Positions 1-6,916 are shown, counted from the first letter of the stretch. The stretch is DNA of 7,683 nucleotides from CAYURR01 sp964446745 (GCA_964446745.1 CAYURR010000143.1:1-7683); one strand, 5' to 3'. Notes: generated from the letters alone by a model not told the origin. Numbers and translations are program-made.

Positions 1-10
1 AGTAGGTGAT

Positions 11-1027
11 ATGATAAATATTACAGATTACGGATTTTCTGCGGACATGATGCCTATAGGCACTTCCGCACTACCGGCTCGCGTCACGGCAGTTTACAGG
101 GAACGTTATGGGATCGTTTGTGAGCACGGTGAATGCTTCGGCAGACTCAAAAAGTCGGGATACTACTCCGGGAATGAGGAAGCGTTTCCTACTACCGGGG
201 ATTTTGTGTTGATTGAATATAACCGTAACGGCGACAGCCGGATAATAAAAACGCTCGAACGCAAGTCCAAGTTTGCGCGTAACGATTTCTCCGGTCACAA
301 GGTCGGATATGTGAAAACGGTCATCGAGCAGGTCGTGGCCGCAAATTTTGATTATGTGTTTATCATGCAATCGCTCAATCAAGACTTTAATCAGAAACGC
401 TTAGAACGATATCTGACATTGGCTATGCAGTCGGGGGCTATGCCTGTAGTATTGCTCACAAAGGCGGATCTGGTTTCGGACTTTCAGGGTCAATTAAACG
501 CGGTAAAAGCGATTGCGGCGAATGTGGATGTGGTCGCGGTCAGTGCGCACACAGGCTTTGGGCTCGATACGCTCGCAGCATATTTACATCCGCGCGCAAC
601 CGTTGTATTTCTGGGTTCGTCCGGTGTCGGGAAGTCAAGCCTCGTAAACGCACTCGCGGGTGAGGAGATCATGGCTGTAAATACTATCCGTGAGGACGAC
701 GGGCGTGGTCGGCACACAACGACGCATCGCCAGTTGGTGATGTTAAAGTCGGGGGTAATGATCATAGACACGCCGGGGATGCGTGAGCTGGGCATGTGGG
801 AAGCCCAAGAGGGCTTGAGCGCGGCATTCACGGATGTGGAGCGGTATCTTGGCTTGTGCAGATTTTCAGACTGCAAGCATAATACCGAACCGGGCTGTGC
901 GATTAAAGCCGCGCTCGAAAGCGGCAAACTGTCTCATGAGCGTTGGCGGAGCTATAAGGAGATCAACAGGGAACTAAAATTTGTGAGCGGCAAGAAGAGC
1001 ACAAGCCCTAAATCGCGACGAAATTGA
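11..1027 (+). CDS. rsgA: Ribosome small subunit-dependent GTPase RsgA
   Basis: Circularly permuted GTPase that, in characterised bacteria, binds the 30S subunit late in assembly and checks its maturation by GTP hydrolysis in the cytoplasm. The protein has 338 residues, typical of the longer clostridial form with an N-terminal extension before the OB fold (about 22-85). The permuted motif order is visible: G4 TKAD at 150-153, G5 SAH at 178-180, P-loop GSSGVGKSS at 202-210, a switch region RHTTTHR at 234-240, and G3 DTPG at 253-256. A C-terminal zinc site has Cys283, Cys288, His290 and Cys296, followed by a basic tail. The ATG at 11 follows a weak AGGTGAT; only ten bases precede it, so its promoter and any upstream partner are outside the window. 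The stop lies five bases from the end of an oppositely oriented gene. The family assignment is secure. Confidence 0.96.
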   Translation: MINITDYGFSADMMPIGTSALPARVTAVYRERYGIVCEHGECFGRLKKSGYYSGNEEAFPTTGDFVLIEYNRNGDSRIIKTLERKSKFARNDFSGHKVGYVKTVIEQVVAANFDYVFIMQSLNQDFNQKRLERYLTLAMQSGAMPVVLLTKADLVSDFQGQLNAVKAIAANVDVVAVSAHTGFGLDTLAAYLHPRATVVFLGSSGVGKSSLVNALAGEEIMAVNTIREDDGRGRHTTTHRQLVMLKSGVMIIDTPGMRELGMWEAQEGLSAAFTDVERYLGLCRFSDCKHNTEPGCAIKAALESGKLSHERWRSYKEINRELKFVSGKKSTSPKSRRN

Positions 1028-1032
1028 TTGCC

Positions 1033-1809
1033 TCATGACCCCGTAGACCTGTAATGCCGAATGCCAAACCGCCAGAACATTAAACACGGCAGTAAAAACA
1101 CGAATCCCGAGAGCGGCAGGAACATATATAAAACATTCTCTGATCGCCCGGTGAGAAACAGAAACGGATAATATTGAAACAACGCGATCGGCACTACATA
1201 TGTATAAAATTTTAACAACCCGTCGCCATAGATCGAGAGTGGGTATTTGCCGAATTCACGGCTGCCGTCCGTGAGGATGTTCATGAACTCGAGGCCCTCG
1301 GTCGTAAAGAAGCATATCGACGCGTAGATAATAAACAGCCCCGAGAACACCGTAACCCCGCCGATGAGCATCAAAATGATCGTAACTACCTTGTCAAAGC
1401 TCCAGAAGATACCGGCGTTACTTACCGCATACACAAGCACGAGCACAGCCTGCAACAATCGGCCTATGCGCGTGAATTCGATACGCGAGCCGAGTACCTG
1501 CAGGATCTCGTTTCGTGGGCGTACGAGTATACGATCGAATTCACTGTTGGATATGATGCCCGCGAATGCGTCAAATCCGCGCACAAAGCATTCGGCTAAC
1601 GAAAAGGCGGCCAGCATAATGCCAAAGCACAGCAGCACCTCGCTGTAGGTAAAGCCTTGTATGGCATTAAAACGCTGCAGCATGAAGTAAATGCCTAAAA
1701 ACACAGAGAACGAAACAAGGAATTGTCCTATCGCCGTCATGATAAACGAAGCCCGGTACTGCATCTGGGAACGCAATATCATAGCCGCGTATTTTATATA
1801 CAGGCCCAT
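1033..1809 (-). CDS. ABC-2 family exporter permease, second subunit (COG3694-like)
   Basis: Membrane subunit of an ABC transporter of unknown substrate, 258 residues from the chosen start. About six hydrophobic segments are seen (roughly 22-44, 57-77, 118-136, 142-168, 203-220, 227-247). Two conserved-looking cytoplasmic motifs are EFDRILVRPRN at 90-100 and REFGKYPLSIYG at 184-195; both resemble what I recall of the ABC2_membrane_6 (PF06182, formerly DUF990) family. An in-frame TTG at 1815 would give 260 residues and a 4-base overlap with the upstream gene. The ATG at 1809 is preferred because AAGGGGG sits six bases before it and would abut the TTG. It is the last gene of the leftward block and pairs with the permease immediately upstream, presumably forming a heterodimeric channel driven by the ATPase encoded before both. 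No terminator is apparent after it. Family call is firm; substrate unknown. Confidence 0.88.
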   Translation of the reverse strand: MGLYIKYAAMILRSQMQYRASFIMTAIGQFLVSFSVFLGIYFMLQRFNAIQGFTYSEVLLCFGIMLAAFSLAECFVRGFDAFAGIISNSEFDRILVRPRNEILQVLGSRIEFTRIGRLLQAVLVLVYAVSNAGIFWSFDKVVTIILMLIGGVTVFSGLFIIYASICFFTTEGLEFMNILTDGSREFGKYPLSIYGDGLLKFYTYVVPIALFQYYPFLFLTGRSENVLYMFLPLSGFVFLLPCLMFWRFGIRHYRSTGS

Positions 1810-1811
1810 GT

Positions 1812-2663
1812 TCAACCCCCTTGTACGACGACGCGCTTTAGTGCGTTATCCATCAATATACGCCCGCCTCCGATCAAAACAAGAAGCCAAATACCTTGCA
1901 ACAGCAACCCGCGCGTAATGGCGGGGCCGCTCAAGAAACCGTTATAGATCATCAACGGGGTATTCTGCATGGATGCAAACGGTAGCAGTGATATTACAAG
2001 ACCAAGTTTTTGGGGAAAGAACGGCAGCGGGATGATAGCACCGGAGAGGAATTCTATCACAGAGGTGGCGAGGATGCGGATACCCCCCGGGGACAGCGTA
2101 TAGAACGCGCAGATGTAAATTAACATTACAAAACTGATCATGATCAGAAAGCCCAAAAGACCTGACAGTAAAAATAAGCCGAATGCGGCGAGCGACACCG
2201 GAGCGGATAACGCGAACGGGTAGGGCAGAAACACTGTTATCGCAAATATGGGCAAGCAGCGCAGCAGAGCCCGTGAACAGCGTGTAGCCATGTTCTTTGT
2301 AAACCATATCGAATACAGGTCAAACGGCCTGCAGAGCTCATAGGCTATATTGCCATGGGTGATATCATCGAAGATGCTGTTGTCAAAACTCCATGCCATG
2401 AACAACGACAGCAAGGCTTGTTGAAGCCATATATAGCTCGAGAGCTGAGCAAAGTCCATCGGAAAACCGCCTATGGTACCCGCGGGTGCACCGATCGTGC
2501 CATTCGCGCCGAGCGAGTCCTTATAAAACGCCCAGAACATCAGCAGGGTCATGCCACCCCATGCGAACTGTGTAGCTACGCCCGCATATGCGGCCGCGCG
2601 GTACTGGAGACTGTGGATGAAGCGTATGCGGAACACGGACAGATATGTGCGCAAGCGCCTCAT
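1812..2663 (-). CDS. ABC-2 family exporter permease, first subunit (COG4587-like)
   Basis: Integral membrane protein of 283 residues with about six hydrophobic stretches (roughly 24-46, 74-93, 131-150, 158-188, 195-215, 253-268). The motif GNIAYELCRPFDLY at 104-117 is typical of PF06182-type permeases and corresponds to the FDRILVRP motif of its partner. A glycine-rich stretch with a near-repeat, GTIG-APA-GTIGG (55-66), lies in the first extracytoplasmic loop. The ATG overlaps the stop of the ATPase gene in an ATGA arrangement, and AAGGAGT lies seven bases upstream, so translation is probably coupled. The next permease starts two bases beyond this stop. Together the three genes form a complete ATPase plus two-permease exporter. 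In related loci substrates are mostly unassigned, so none is proposed here. Confidence 0.88.
   Translation of the reverse strand: MRRLRTYLSVFRIRFIHSLQYRAAAYAGVATQFAWGGMTLLMFWAFYKDSLGANGTIGAPAGTIGGFPMDFAQLSSYIWLQQALLSLFMAWSFDNSIFDDITHGNIAYELCRPFDLYSIWFTKNMATRCSRALLRCLPIFAITVFLPYPFALSAPVSLAAFGLFLLSGLLGFLIMISFVMLIYICAFYTLSPGGIRILATSVIEFLSGAIIPLPFFPQKLGLVISLLPFASMQNTPLMIYNGFLSGPAITRGLLLQGIWLLVLIGGGRILMDNALKRVVVQGG
1816..1822 (-). promoter_or_regulatory. Ribosome binding site that sets the second permease start
   Basis: AAGGGGG ends six bases before the ATG at 1809. It directly abuts the alternative in-frame TTG at 1815, leaving no spacer for that codon. This supports ATG 1809 and a two-base gap from the upstream stop rather than a four-base overlap. 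Confidence 0.55.
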
Positions 2664-3670
2664 AGCTCGTACTCCTTATATAGCGAGACCACCATCTCCT
2701 CAACCGACGGCGGGATCACGGATACATCCATGAGGTCAAGGTGGTTGGACAGGAATGCAATCGCATCGGATACGGACAGATGTTCTGTATCTACCGAAAA
2801 CTCGATACGCCCCTCCATGCGTTTTGCAATAGATAGACCGGATAGGAGGGGGATGTTTCCGTCACCATTTGCTGCGGCTCCTTCGGTGAAATCCACCATG
2901 AGGGTACGGCGTGACCCGAGCTGACGTTCCGCGTTACGGCGTTTCAATTCAGACAAGCTACCGTCCAATAGGATTTTACCCTTGCCTATCAGCAGGATAC
3001 GCTCAGTGAGTGCTTCGATGTCCTGCATGTCGTGTGTCGTGAGTATTACAGTGGTTTTGCGTTCGGCATTTAGCTTGCGGATGAAATGCCGTACCGCGAT
3101 CTTTGAGACCGCATCGAGCCCTATGGTCGGCTCATCCAAAAATAAAATCCTCGGATTATGCAACAATGAAGCCGCTATCTCGCAACGCATCCTCTGTCCG
3201 AGGCTCAGTTGCCTCGCGGGTGTGCGTACGATCTCCGCGATGTCTAACATAGACACCAGCATATCCAAGGATTGTTTATATTCATTATTGTCTACCTTAT
3301 AAATGTCCCGTATCAACTCAAACGAGTCTATTACGGGTACATCCCACCATAACTGTGATCGTTGCCCGAACACCACCCCGATCTCTCGTACGTGATTGAT
3401 GCGATCTTGCCATGGGGTTCGATTGTTTATGCGACAGGTGCCGCCATCCGGTGTCAATACCCCGCTCATAACCTTGATCGTACTGCTCTTGCCCGCACCG
3501 TTCGGGCCTATGTAGCCCACCATTTCACCTTCATCGATCTTGAAGCTGATACCATCGAGCGCATGTACATATGTATATTCGCGCTTAAACATCGCCTTCA
3601 TGGCCTCGCCGAAACCTGCATTGCGCTTCGAGACCTTGAAGGTCTTTCGAATATCTCTTAATTCAATCAT
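2660..3670 (-). CDS. ABC transporter ATP-binding protein (COG4586-like)
   Basis: Cytoplasmic ATPase powering the two permeases encoded directly downstream. From the ATG at 3670 it has 336 residues. Visible motifs are Walker A GPNGAGKS at 55-62, Q-loop Gln103 within FGQRSQLWWD, signature LSLGQ at 155-159 (a variant of LSGGQ), Walker B ILFLDEP at 175-181, and the switch His213 in TTHD. About 90 residues after the nucleotide-binding domain form a C-terminal extension typical of this exporter-type subfamily. The FGQRSQLWWD stretch is, as I recall, characteristic of COG4586 proteins, which accompany PF06182 permeases. A GTG at 3691 and an ATG at 3688 would add up to seven residues, but those codons contain the AGGAAAGG ribosome binding site, so the later ATG is chosen. 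The gap to radA is then 29 bases. The function of the exporter is unknown. Confidence 0.92.
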   Translation of the reverse strand: MIELRDIRKTFKVSKRNAGFGEAMKAMFKREYTYVHALDGISFKIDEGEMVGYIGPNGAGKSSTIKVMSGVLTPDGGTCRINNRTPWQDRINHVREIGVVFGQRSQLWWDVPVIDSFELIRDIYKVDNNEYKQSLDMLVSMLDIAEIVRTPARQLSLGQRMRCEIAASLLHNPRILFLDEPTIGLDAVSKIAVRHFIRKLNAERKTTVILTTHDMQDIEALTERILLIGKGKILLDGSLSELKRRNAERQLGSRRTLMVDFTEGAAANGDGNIPLLSGLSIAKRMEGRIEFSVDTEHLSVSDAIAFLSNHLDLMDVSVIPPSVEEMVVSLYKEYEL

Positions 3671-3677
3671 AACCTTT

Positions 3678-3685
3678 CCTTTCCT
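3678..3685 (-). promoter_or_regulatory. Ribosome binding site that sets the ABC ATPase start
   Basis: AGGAAAGG lies seven bases before the ATG at 3670. It falls inside the codons that would be translated from the upstream GTG (3691) or ATG (3688), which argues for the downstream start. A second overlapping copy of AGGAAAGG lies only two bases from the ATG and is probably too close to act. Confidence 0.6.
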
Positions 3686-3699
3686 CATCACACCTATGC

Positions 3700-5133
3700 C
3701 TACTTTAATCCTATCAATCTGAGTAGTTCTGCGACATTGGCTGCTCCGAAGACCCTCACCCCCTCAAAGTTTTTGATCCTGTTTGCCTTTGGTATGATAC
3801 ATTGCGTGAAGCCTAATTTGCGCGCTTCCGTAAGGCGCTTCTCAAGATGGTTCGCGGAGCGCAGCTCACCCGTGAGCCCGACCTCGCCAAACATGCACAG
3901 CCCCGGATCGACCGCGGTATTTGCATACGAGGATGCGACCGCGCCTATGATTGCCACATCCGCTGAGGGCTCATAAATCTTCATACCCCCGGCTATGTTT
4001 ACATAGCTGTCAAACTCCGAGAGCTTAAGACCCGCGCGCTTTTCCAATACCGCGAGCAACATAATCACGCGGTTGTAATCCAAGCCCGTAGCCGTGCGAC
4101 GCGGTGTGCCGAAGCTCGTGCGGCTGCACAATGCTTGCACCTCGGCCAATATGGGGCGCGAACCCTCCATGCTGCATGTGATGACCGAGCCAGGTACATT
4201 CTCGGGGCGACCGGAGAGCATGTATTGCGATGGGTTTGGGATCTCTGCGAGGCCCTCGCGCCGCATCTCAAATACGCCGATCTCATTCGTCGCGCCGAAA
4301 CGGTTCTTGACCGCGCGAATGATCCTGTAATCGTCGTACCGCTCACCCTCAAAGTACAGCACCGTGTCCACCATATGCTCGAGTATACGCGGCCCCGCGA
4401 TTTGACCGTCCTTTGTAACATGCCCGACGATGAAGATCGGGACGTTTTGGGATTTGGCCAAATACATCAGGCGTTGTGTGCATTCCCTTACCTGTGAAAC
4501 ACTGCCCTGCGCGGATGCGATCTCGGGCTCAAACATCGTCTGTATCGAATCGATGATTACGACATCGAATTTCGATTGCACGCCAATAGCGGCTGAGGCA
4601 TCGCCGCAACCGTATGAAATAACATCCTCCACCGTCTGCATGTCGGTGGAGGATATGATAAAGAGATTGTCCGTGGATACTTGGAGGCGTTCGGCGCGCA
4701 TCTTTAATTGCGCCATGCTCTCCTCTCCCGAGACATATAAAACCCTTCTGTTGGCTTCGCCCATGTGCTTGCATATCTGCAGTAACAGCGTTGACTTGCC
4801 GATACCGGGATCGCCGCCCACGAGCACGAGCGAACCGTTCACGATACCGCCGCTCAAGACATTATCGAATTCCCCGATGCCGGTGGAGATGCGTATATCG
4901 CCCATTGCATCGATCTCGGAGAGCTTCAACGCCTTACGCGTTCCTGTCGGCAATCCGACGCCGGGGGTTCGCTGTGCGGTGCCCGATCTGCGTGCCGATG
5001 ACGGTGTAGGTGCGGCAACGACCGTGCGCTCTTCAAATGTGCTGAACCCGCCACAGCTCGGACATTTACCGAGCCACTTTCCGGTTTCATATTCGCAGGA
5101 GCGACAGACATAGAGTGTGCGTTCCTTTGCCAT
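3700..5133 (-). CDS. radA: DNA repair and recombination protein RadA
   Basis: RecA-like ATPase that promotes branch migration and DNA loading at recombination intermediates, acting with RecA in repair and transformation in studied bacteria. The 477 residues are slightly longer than the common 450-460. In order: an N-terminal C4 zinc finger (Cys10, Cys13, Cys24, Cys27), a low-complexity linker (about 38-65) rich in Ala, Pro, Thr and Arg, Walker A GGDPGIGKST at 106-115, Walker B VVIIDS at 191-196, the RadA signature KNRFG at 276-280, and a Lon-protease-like C-terminal domain from about 310 with EPSADVAI at 388-395. The start lies two bases after the upstream stop with no clear Shine-Dalgarno sequence (only A-rich GAGAAAAAGAA), so translational coupling is likely. 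In many Firmicutes radA follows clpC; here it sits between a small conserved protein and an ABC exporter. A perfect inverted repeat lies inside the gene at 4624-4654. Confidence 0.97.
   Translation of the reverse strand: MAKERTLYVCRSCEYETGKWLGKCPSCGGFSTFEERTVVAAPTPSSARRSGTAQRTPGVGLPTGTRKALKLSEIDAMGDIRISTGIGEFDNVLSGGIVNGSLVLVGGDPGIGKSTLLLQICKHMGEANRRVLYVSGEESMAQLKMRAERLQVSTDNLFIISSTDMQTVEDVISYGCGDASAAIGVQSKFDVVIIDSIQTMFEPEIASAQGSVSQVRECTQRLMYLAKSQNVPIFIVGHVTKDGQIAGPRILEHMVDTVLYFEGERYDDYRIIRAVKNRFGATNEIGVFEMRREGLAEIPNPSQYMLSGRPENVPGSVITCSMEGSRPILAEVQALCSRTSFGTPRRTATGLDYNRVIMLLAVLEKRAGLKLSEFDSYVNIAGGMKIYEPSADVAIIGAVASSYANTAVDPGLCMFGEVGLTGELRSANHLEKRLTEARKLGFTQCIIPKANRIKNFEGVRVFGAANVAELLRLIGLK
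4624..4654. repeat. Perfect 11-bp inverted repeat inside radA
   Basis: ATCCTCCACCG at 4624-4634 and its exact reverse complement CGGTGGAGGAT at 4644-4654 are separated by nine bases. In the radA message this would form a GC-rich hairpin, extendable by a U-G and an A-U pair, within codons for the segment SSTDMQTVEDV (about 161-171). One arm contains GGAGG, which would be masked when paired. A role is not shown; codon constraint could produce it by chance. Confidence 0.7.
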
Positions 5134-5135
5134 TA

Positions 5136-5549
5136 CTAATTCTTTTTCTCGACGCGAATGTCACATGCCGTTGCGTTCAGATCCGCCGCGAAGCTGATCT
5201 TGCCCGCGAGCGTCGATTTCATGCTACCGATGTTTACGCCGTCTATGAATATCTTGTATTCCTTTTCGGGCTCCATTTCCAAAGTCAGTGATGTGCTGTC
5301 GTGACCCTCGGCAGAAAATTCCACACGGTGTTCGGTGACGGACAGATTATGGATCGTGGCACCGGGCACACATTCGAGTAACAGCCTGTCGTTTTTTTCG
5401 AGGCGTGTGACCGCGTTATGCGTCTTTACCTTGTACACGTCTCCCATGAATTCAAAATCGCCCACCTTTTTCTTTTCGGCGGTTGTGTAGTCGCCGAAGC
5501 TCAGCGTGTTGTTTTCTTCTGCGCGGATGATCTCAGGTATTGCGGACAT
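5136..5549 (-). CDS. Conserved clostridial 137-residue protein, of the kind often labelled 'endosialidase'
   Basis: Soluble protein with no signal peptide or membrane segment, mostly short alternating beta-type stretches. The motifs DFEFMGDVYKVKTHNAVTRL (31-50), VPGATIHNL (61-69) and EPEKEYKIFIDGVNIGSMKS (93-112) match what I remember of a short family common in Clostridia. That family carries the name endosialidase in databases, but I know of no experimental support, and the protein is far too short to be a phage-type sialidase. I therefore give no enzymatic role. The ATG has an excellent AGGAGG seven bases upstream that overlaps the yitT stop codon. The stop lies two bases before radA, which has no good ribosome binding site, so this gene may set the translation level of RadA. 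The coding call is strong and the function is unknown. Confidence 0.85.
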   Translation of the reverse strand: MSAIPEIIRAEENNTLSFGDYTTAEKKKVGDFEFMGDVYKVKTHNAVTRLEKNDRLLLECVPGATIHNLSVTEHRVEFSAEGHDSTSLTLEMEPEKEYKIFIDGVNIGSMKSTLAGKISFAADLNATACDIRVEKKN

Positions 5550-5561
5550 AGTGTTTCCTCC

Positions 5562-6434
5562 TTATAATCTCTTTTCAAAATTGCCGCTGACATTAGCACC
5601 CTCGAGGAAAATATAAAACGCCTTCGGGTCGCTGTCTCTTAGCAGCTCCTTCATCTTGTGTATCTCGTACTTTGATATGATCGTAATAAAGATGGTCATG
5701 TCGCTCATCGTGTATGCGCCGAGCCCGTTCCAAAGGGTTACGCCACGATGCATGTCCGTGATGATGCGCTGCGGGATGTCTTTGTTTTTTGTAAACACGA
5801 TGCAGAGCGTATTGATGTTTTGAAAGTGTATGCGGTCTATCATCATAGACATGACTATAATGCATATGACGGAGTAGATAGCCGTTTCGATGTCAAACAG
5901 AATTGCGCAGGCAAGGAACAAAGCCGTGTTGACAAAGATCGAGAGCTTGCCGACCGAGAAATCCTTGTTCTTCATTGTCAGATAGAAACCGAGTATGTCG
6001 ATACCGCCGCAGGAACCGCTGGCCCAGAGCACTGTACCCGCACCGACACCGGCCAACGCGCCGCCGATCAGGCATGACGAAAGTGTATCCTTTAATATCG
6101 GGGTCTGCAGTATGGGGATAACGGTAAATAACAGGGTCTGGATTGCGATGGCTACGACGGTTTTTATAAAGAAGTCTTTGGATATGCTACGAAATGCGAG
6201 GAACAACAATGGGATGTTAAAGATGAAATAGATAATACCCGCGACCTCAAAGTCGGCCGGGAAACCGCAGTAGCGTATCAATACGGTACGCAGTATCTGT
6301 GAAAATCCGATAACGCCGCCGCTGTATAAGCCGAGCGGGACGATGAAAAAGTTGGTCGCGGCGCAGAATAGTAGCGATCCCAGCAGTACCTTGATATAAT
6401 CGTTTACGTGTTTATTTGATAGGAGCTTTTGCAT
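5562..6434 (-). CDS. YitT family membrane protein (DUF161 plus DUF2179)
   Basis: Probable integral membrane protein of 290 residues, function unknown in general. Hydrophobic segments fall at about 15-38, 63-82, 88-108, 121-139, 165-180 and 184-199. The glycine-rich motif GSCGGIDILG at 140-149 corresponds to the usual GSTGG-type motif, with Cys142 in place of the common Thr or Ser. The C-terminal cytoplasmic DUF2179 domain spans about 207-285 and shows RGVTLWNGLGAYT (230-242) and the DPKAFYIF segment (269-276). The ATG at 6434 follows AAAGGGGAT by six bases. A sigma-A-type promoter lies about 30 bases further upstream, making this the first gene of the leftward block. The next gene begins 12 bases after this stop. 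Several paralogues per genome are usual in Firmicutes, so no specific gene symbol is given. Confidence 0.93.
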   Translation of the reverse strand: MQKLLSNKHVNDYIKVLLGSLLFCAATNFFIVPLGLYSGGVIGFSQILRTVLIRYCGFPADFEVAGIIYFIFNIPLLFLAFRSISKDFFIKTVVAIAIQTLLFTVIPILQTPILKDTLSSCLIGGALAGVGAGTVLWASGSCGGIDILGFYLTMKNKDFSVGKLSIFVNTALFLACAILFDIETAIYSVICIIVMSMMIDRIHFQNINTLCIVFTKNKDIPQRIITDMHRGVTLWNGLGAYTMSDMTIFITIISKYEIHKMKELLRDSDPKAFYIFLEGANVSGNFEKRL

Positions 6435-6466
6435 ATGTATATCCCCTTTGCTTGAAGTGCCGAACC

Positions 6467-6495
6467 ATTATATCAGGATAAGGAAGCGTTCACAA
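6467..6495 (-). promoter_or_regulatory. Sigma-A-type promoter for the yitT to ABC exporter block
   Basis: On the minus strand a perfect TATAAT (-10, 6467-6472) is preceded by a 17-base spacer and TTGTGA (-35, 6490-6495; four of six consensus bases). Transcription would start near 6460, about 25 bases before the yitT start codon. It lies downstream of the SASP terminator, which implies that the vegetative block is transcribed independently of the spore gene. Confidence 0.72.
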
Positions 6496-6519
6496 GAACA
6501 ATGCTGTTACAAAAAAGTT

Positions 6520-6559
6520 ATAAAAAACGCCGCGGGGTCAATACTAATCCCGCGGCGTT
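6520..6559 (-). terminator. Rho-independent terminator of the SASP gene
   Basis: AACGCCGCGGG (6526-6536) and CCCGCGGCGTT (6549-6559) form a perfect 11-bp GC-rich stem with a 12-base loop. Read leftward, the stem is followed by a T-rich run (TTTTTTATAAC, then a further run of T). It lies about 40 bases past the SASP stop and just before the yitT promoter, separating the two units. Read rightward there is only a weak T tract. Confidence 0.88.
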
Positions 6560-6600
6560 CGTTATTTTCGCGTTATATGCGTTTTATATATGGGCCTTGA

Positions 6601-6840
6601 TTACCTCAAAGAAGCTGTGCCCGAGCCGGCCATCTGCCTCTCCTGAGCCTCGATCATCTTCTTGACCATGTAACCGCCTACATAACCGTTCTGAGCGGAT
6701 GTCAGGTCGCCGTTGTAGCCTTGCTTGAGGGGTACGCCGATTTCGTTTGCTACCTCATACTTGAACTGGTTCAGTGCTGCGCGTGCTTCGGGTACTGCCT
6801 TCTGGTTTGTTGAGCTGGTTGAATTCATATTGCTGTTCAT
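6601..6840 (-). CDS. Small acid-soluble spore protein, alpha/beta type
   Basis: DNA-binding protein made in the forespore. Family members coat spore DNA, shift it toward an A-like form, protect against UV and chemicals, and are degraded at germination to supply amino acids. The 79 residues carry a short Asn/Ser-rich N-terminus. The germination protease (GPR) recognition segment is KYEVANEIGV (27-36), with expected cleavage after Glu29. The second family signature, around GYVGGYMVKKMIEAQE (52-67), follows. A strong AGGAGG (6850-6855 on the minus strand) lies nine bases before the ATG. The gene has its own terminator and is divergent from spoVT. Expression by sigma-G in the forespore is expected from the family, but I could not find a promoter for it that fits well. 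Paralogues are usual, so no symbol is given. Confidence 0.95.
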   Translation of the reverse strand: MNSNMNSTSSTNQKAVPEARAALNQFKYEVANEIGVPLKQGYNGDLTSAQNGYVGGYMVKKMIEAQERQMAGSGTASLR

Positions 6841-6888
6841 TATTAATTTCCTCCTACTTATCGTAAAACATAGATTTAGTTGATGTAA

Positions 6889-6916
6889 TGTAACATTATG
6901 TTACGGCAATGTTACA
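6889..6916. repeat. Nested inverted repeats upstream of the SASP gene (possible operator)
   Basis: TGTAACATT (6889-6897) is the exact reverse complement of AATGTTACA (6908-6916), a 9-bp dyad with a 10-base centre. The same left arm also forms a tighter palindrome, GTAACAT-T-ATGTTAC (6890-6904). The two right arms, ATGTTAC at 6898 and 6909, start 11 bases apart, about one helical turn. A further TGTAAC is at 6960-6965. The position, 50 to 80 bases before the SASP start in the intergenic region shared with spoVT, suits a regulator site, or a leader hairpin if transcription starts upstream. The binding factor is unknown. Confidence 0.5.

Noticed and set aside
2355..2924. 189-residue open frame on the plus strand opposite the permease and ATPase genes
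   Set aside because: It spans the junction of two clear genes on the other strand, has no ribosome binding site or recognisable motif, and its composition is that of an antisense shadow.
3565..3574. TACATATGTA palindrome
   Set aside because: A short AT-rich palindrome inside the ABC ATPase coding region with no associated promoter; expected by chance.
4430..5113. 227-residue open frame on the plus strand opposite radA
   Set aside because: Antisense shadow of a well-conserved gene; rich in Ser, Pro and Arg with no domain.
5136..5549. Phage or prophage origin suggested by the endosialidase label
   Set aside because: No other phage gene, integrase or attachment repeat is present, and the protein is too short to be a tailspike enzyme.
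6871..6901. ACATAA-N18-AAATCTA on the minus strand as an alternative SASP promoter overlapping the dyad
   Set aside because: The position suits a short leader, but both boxes deviate from the forespore consensus by more than one base.
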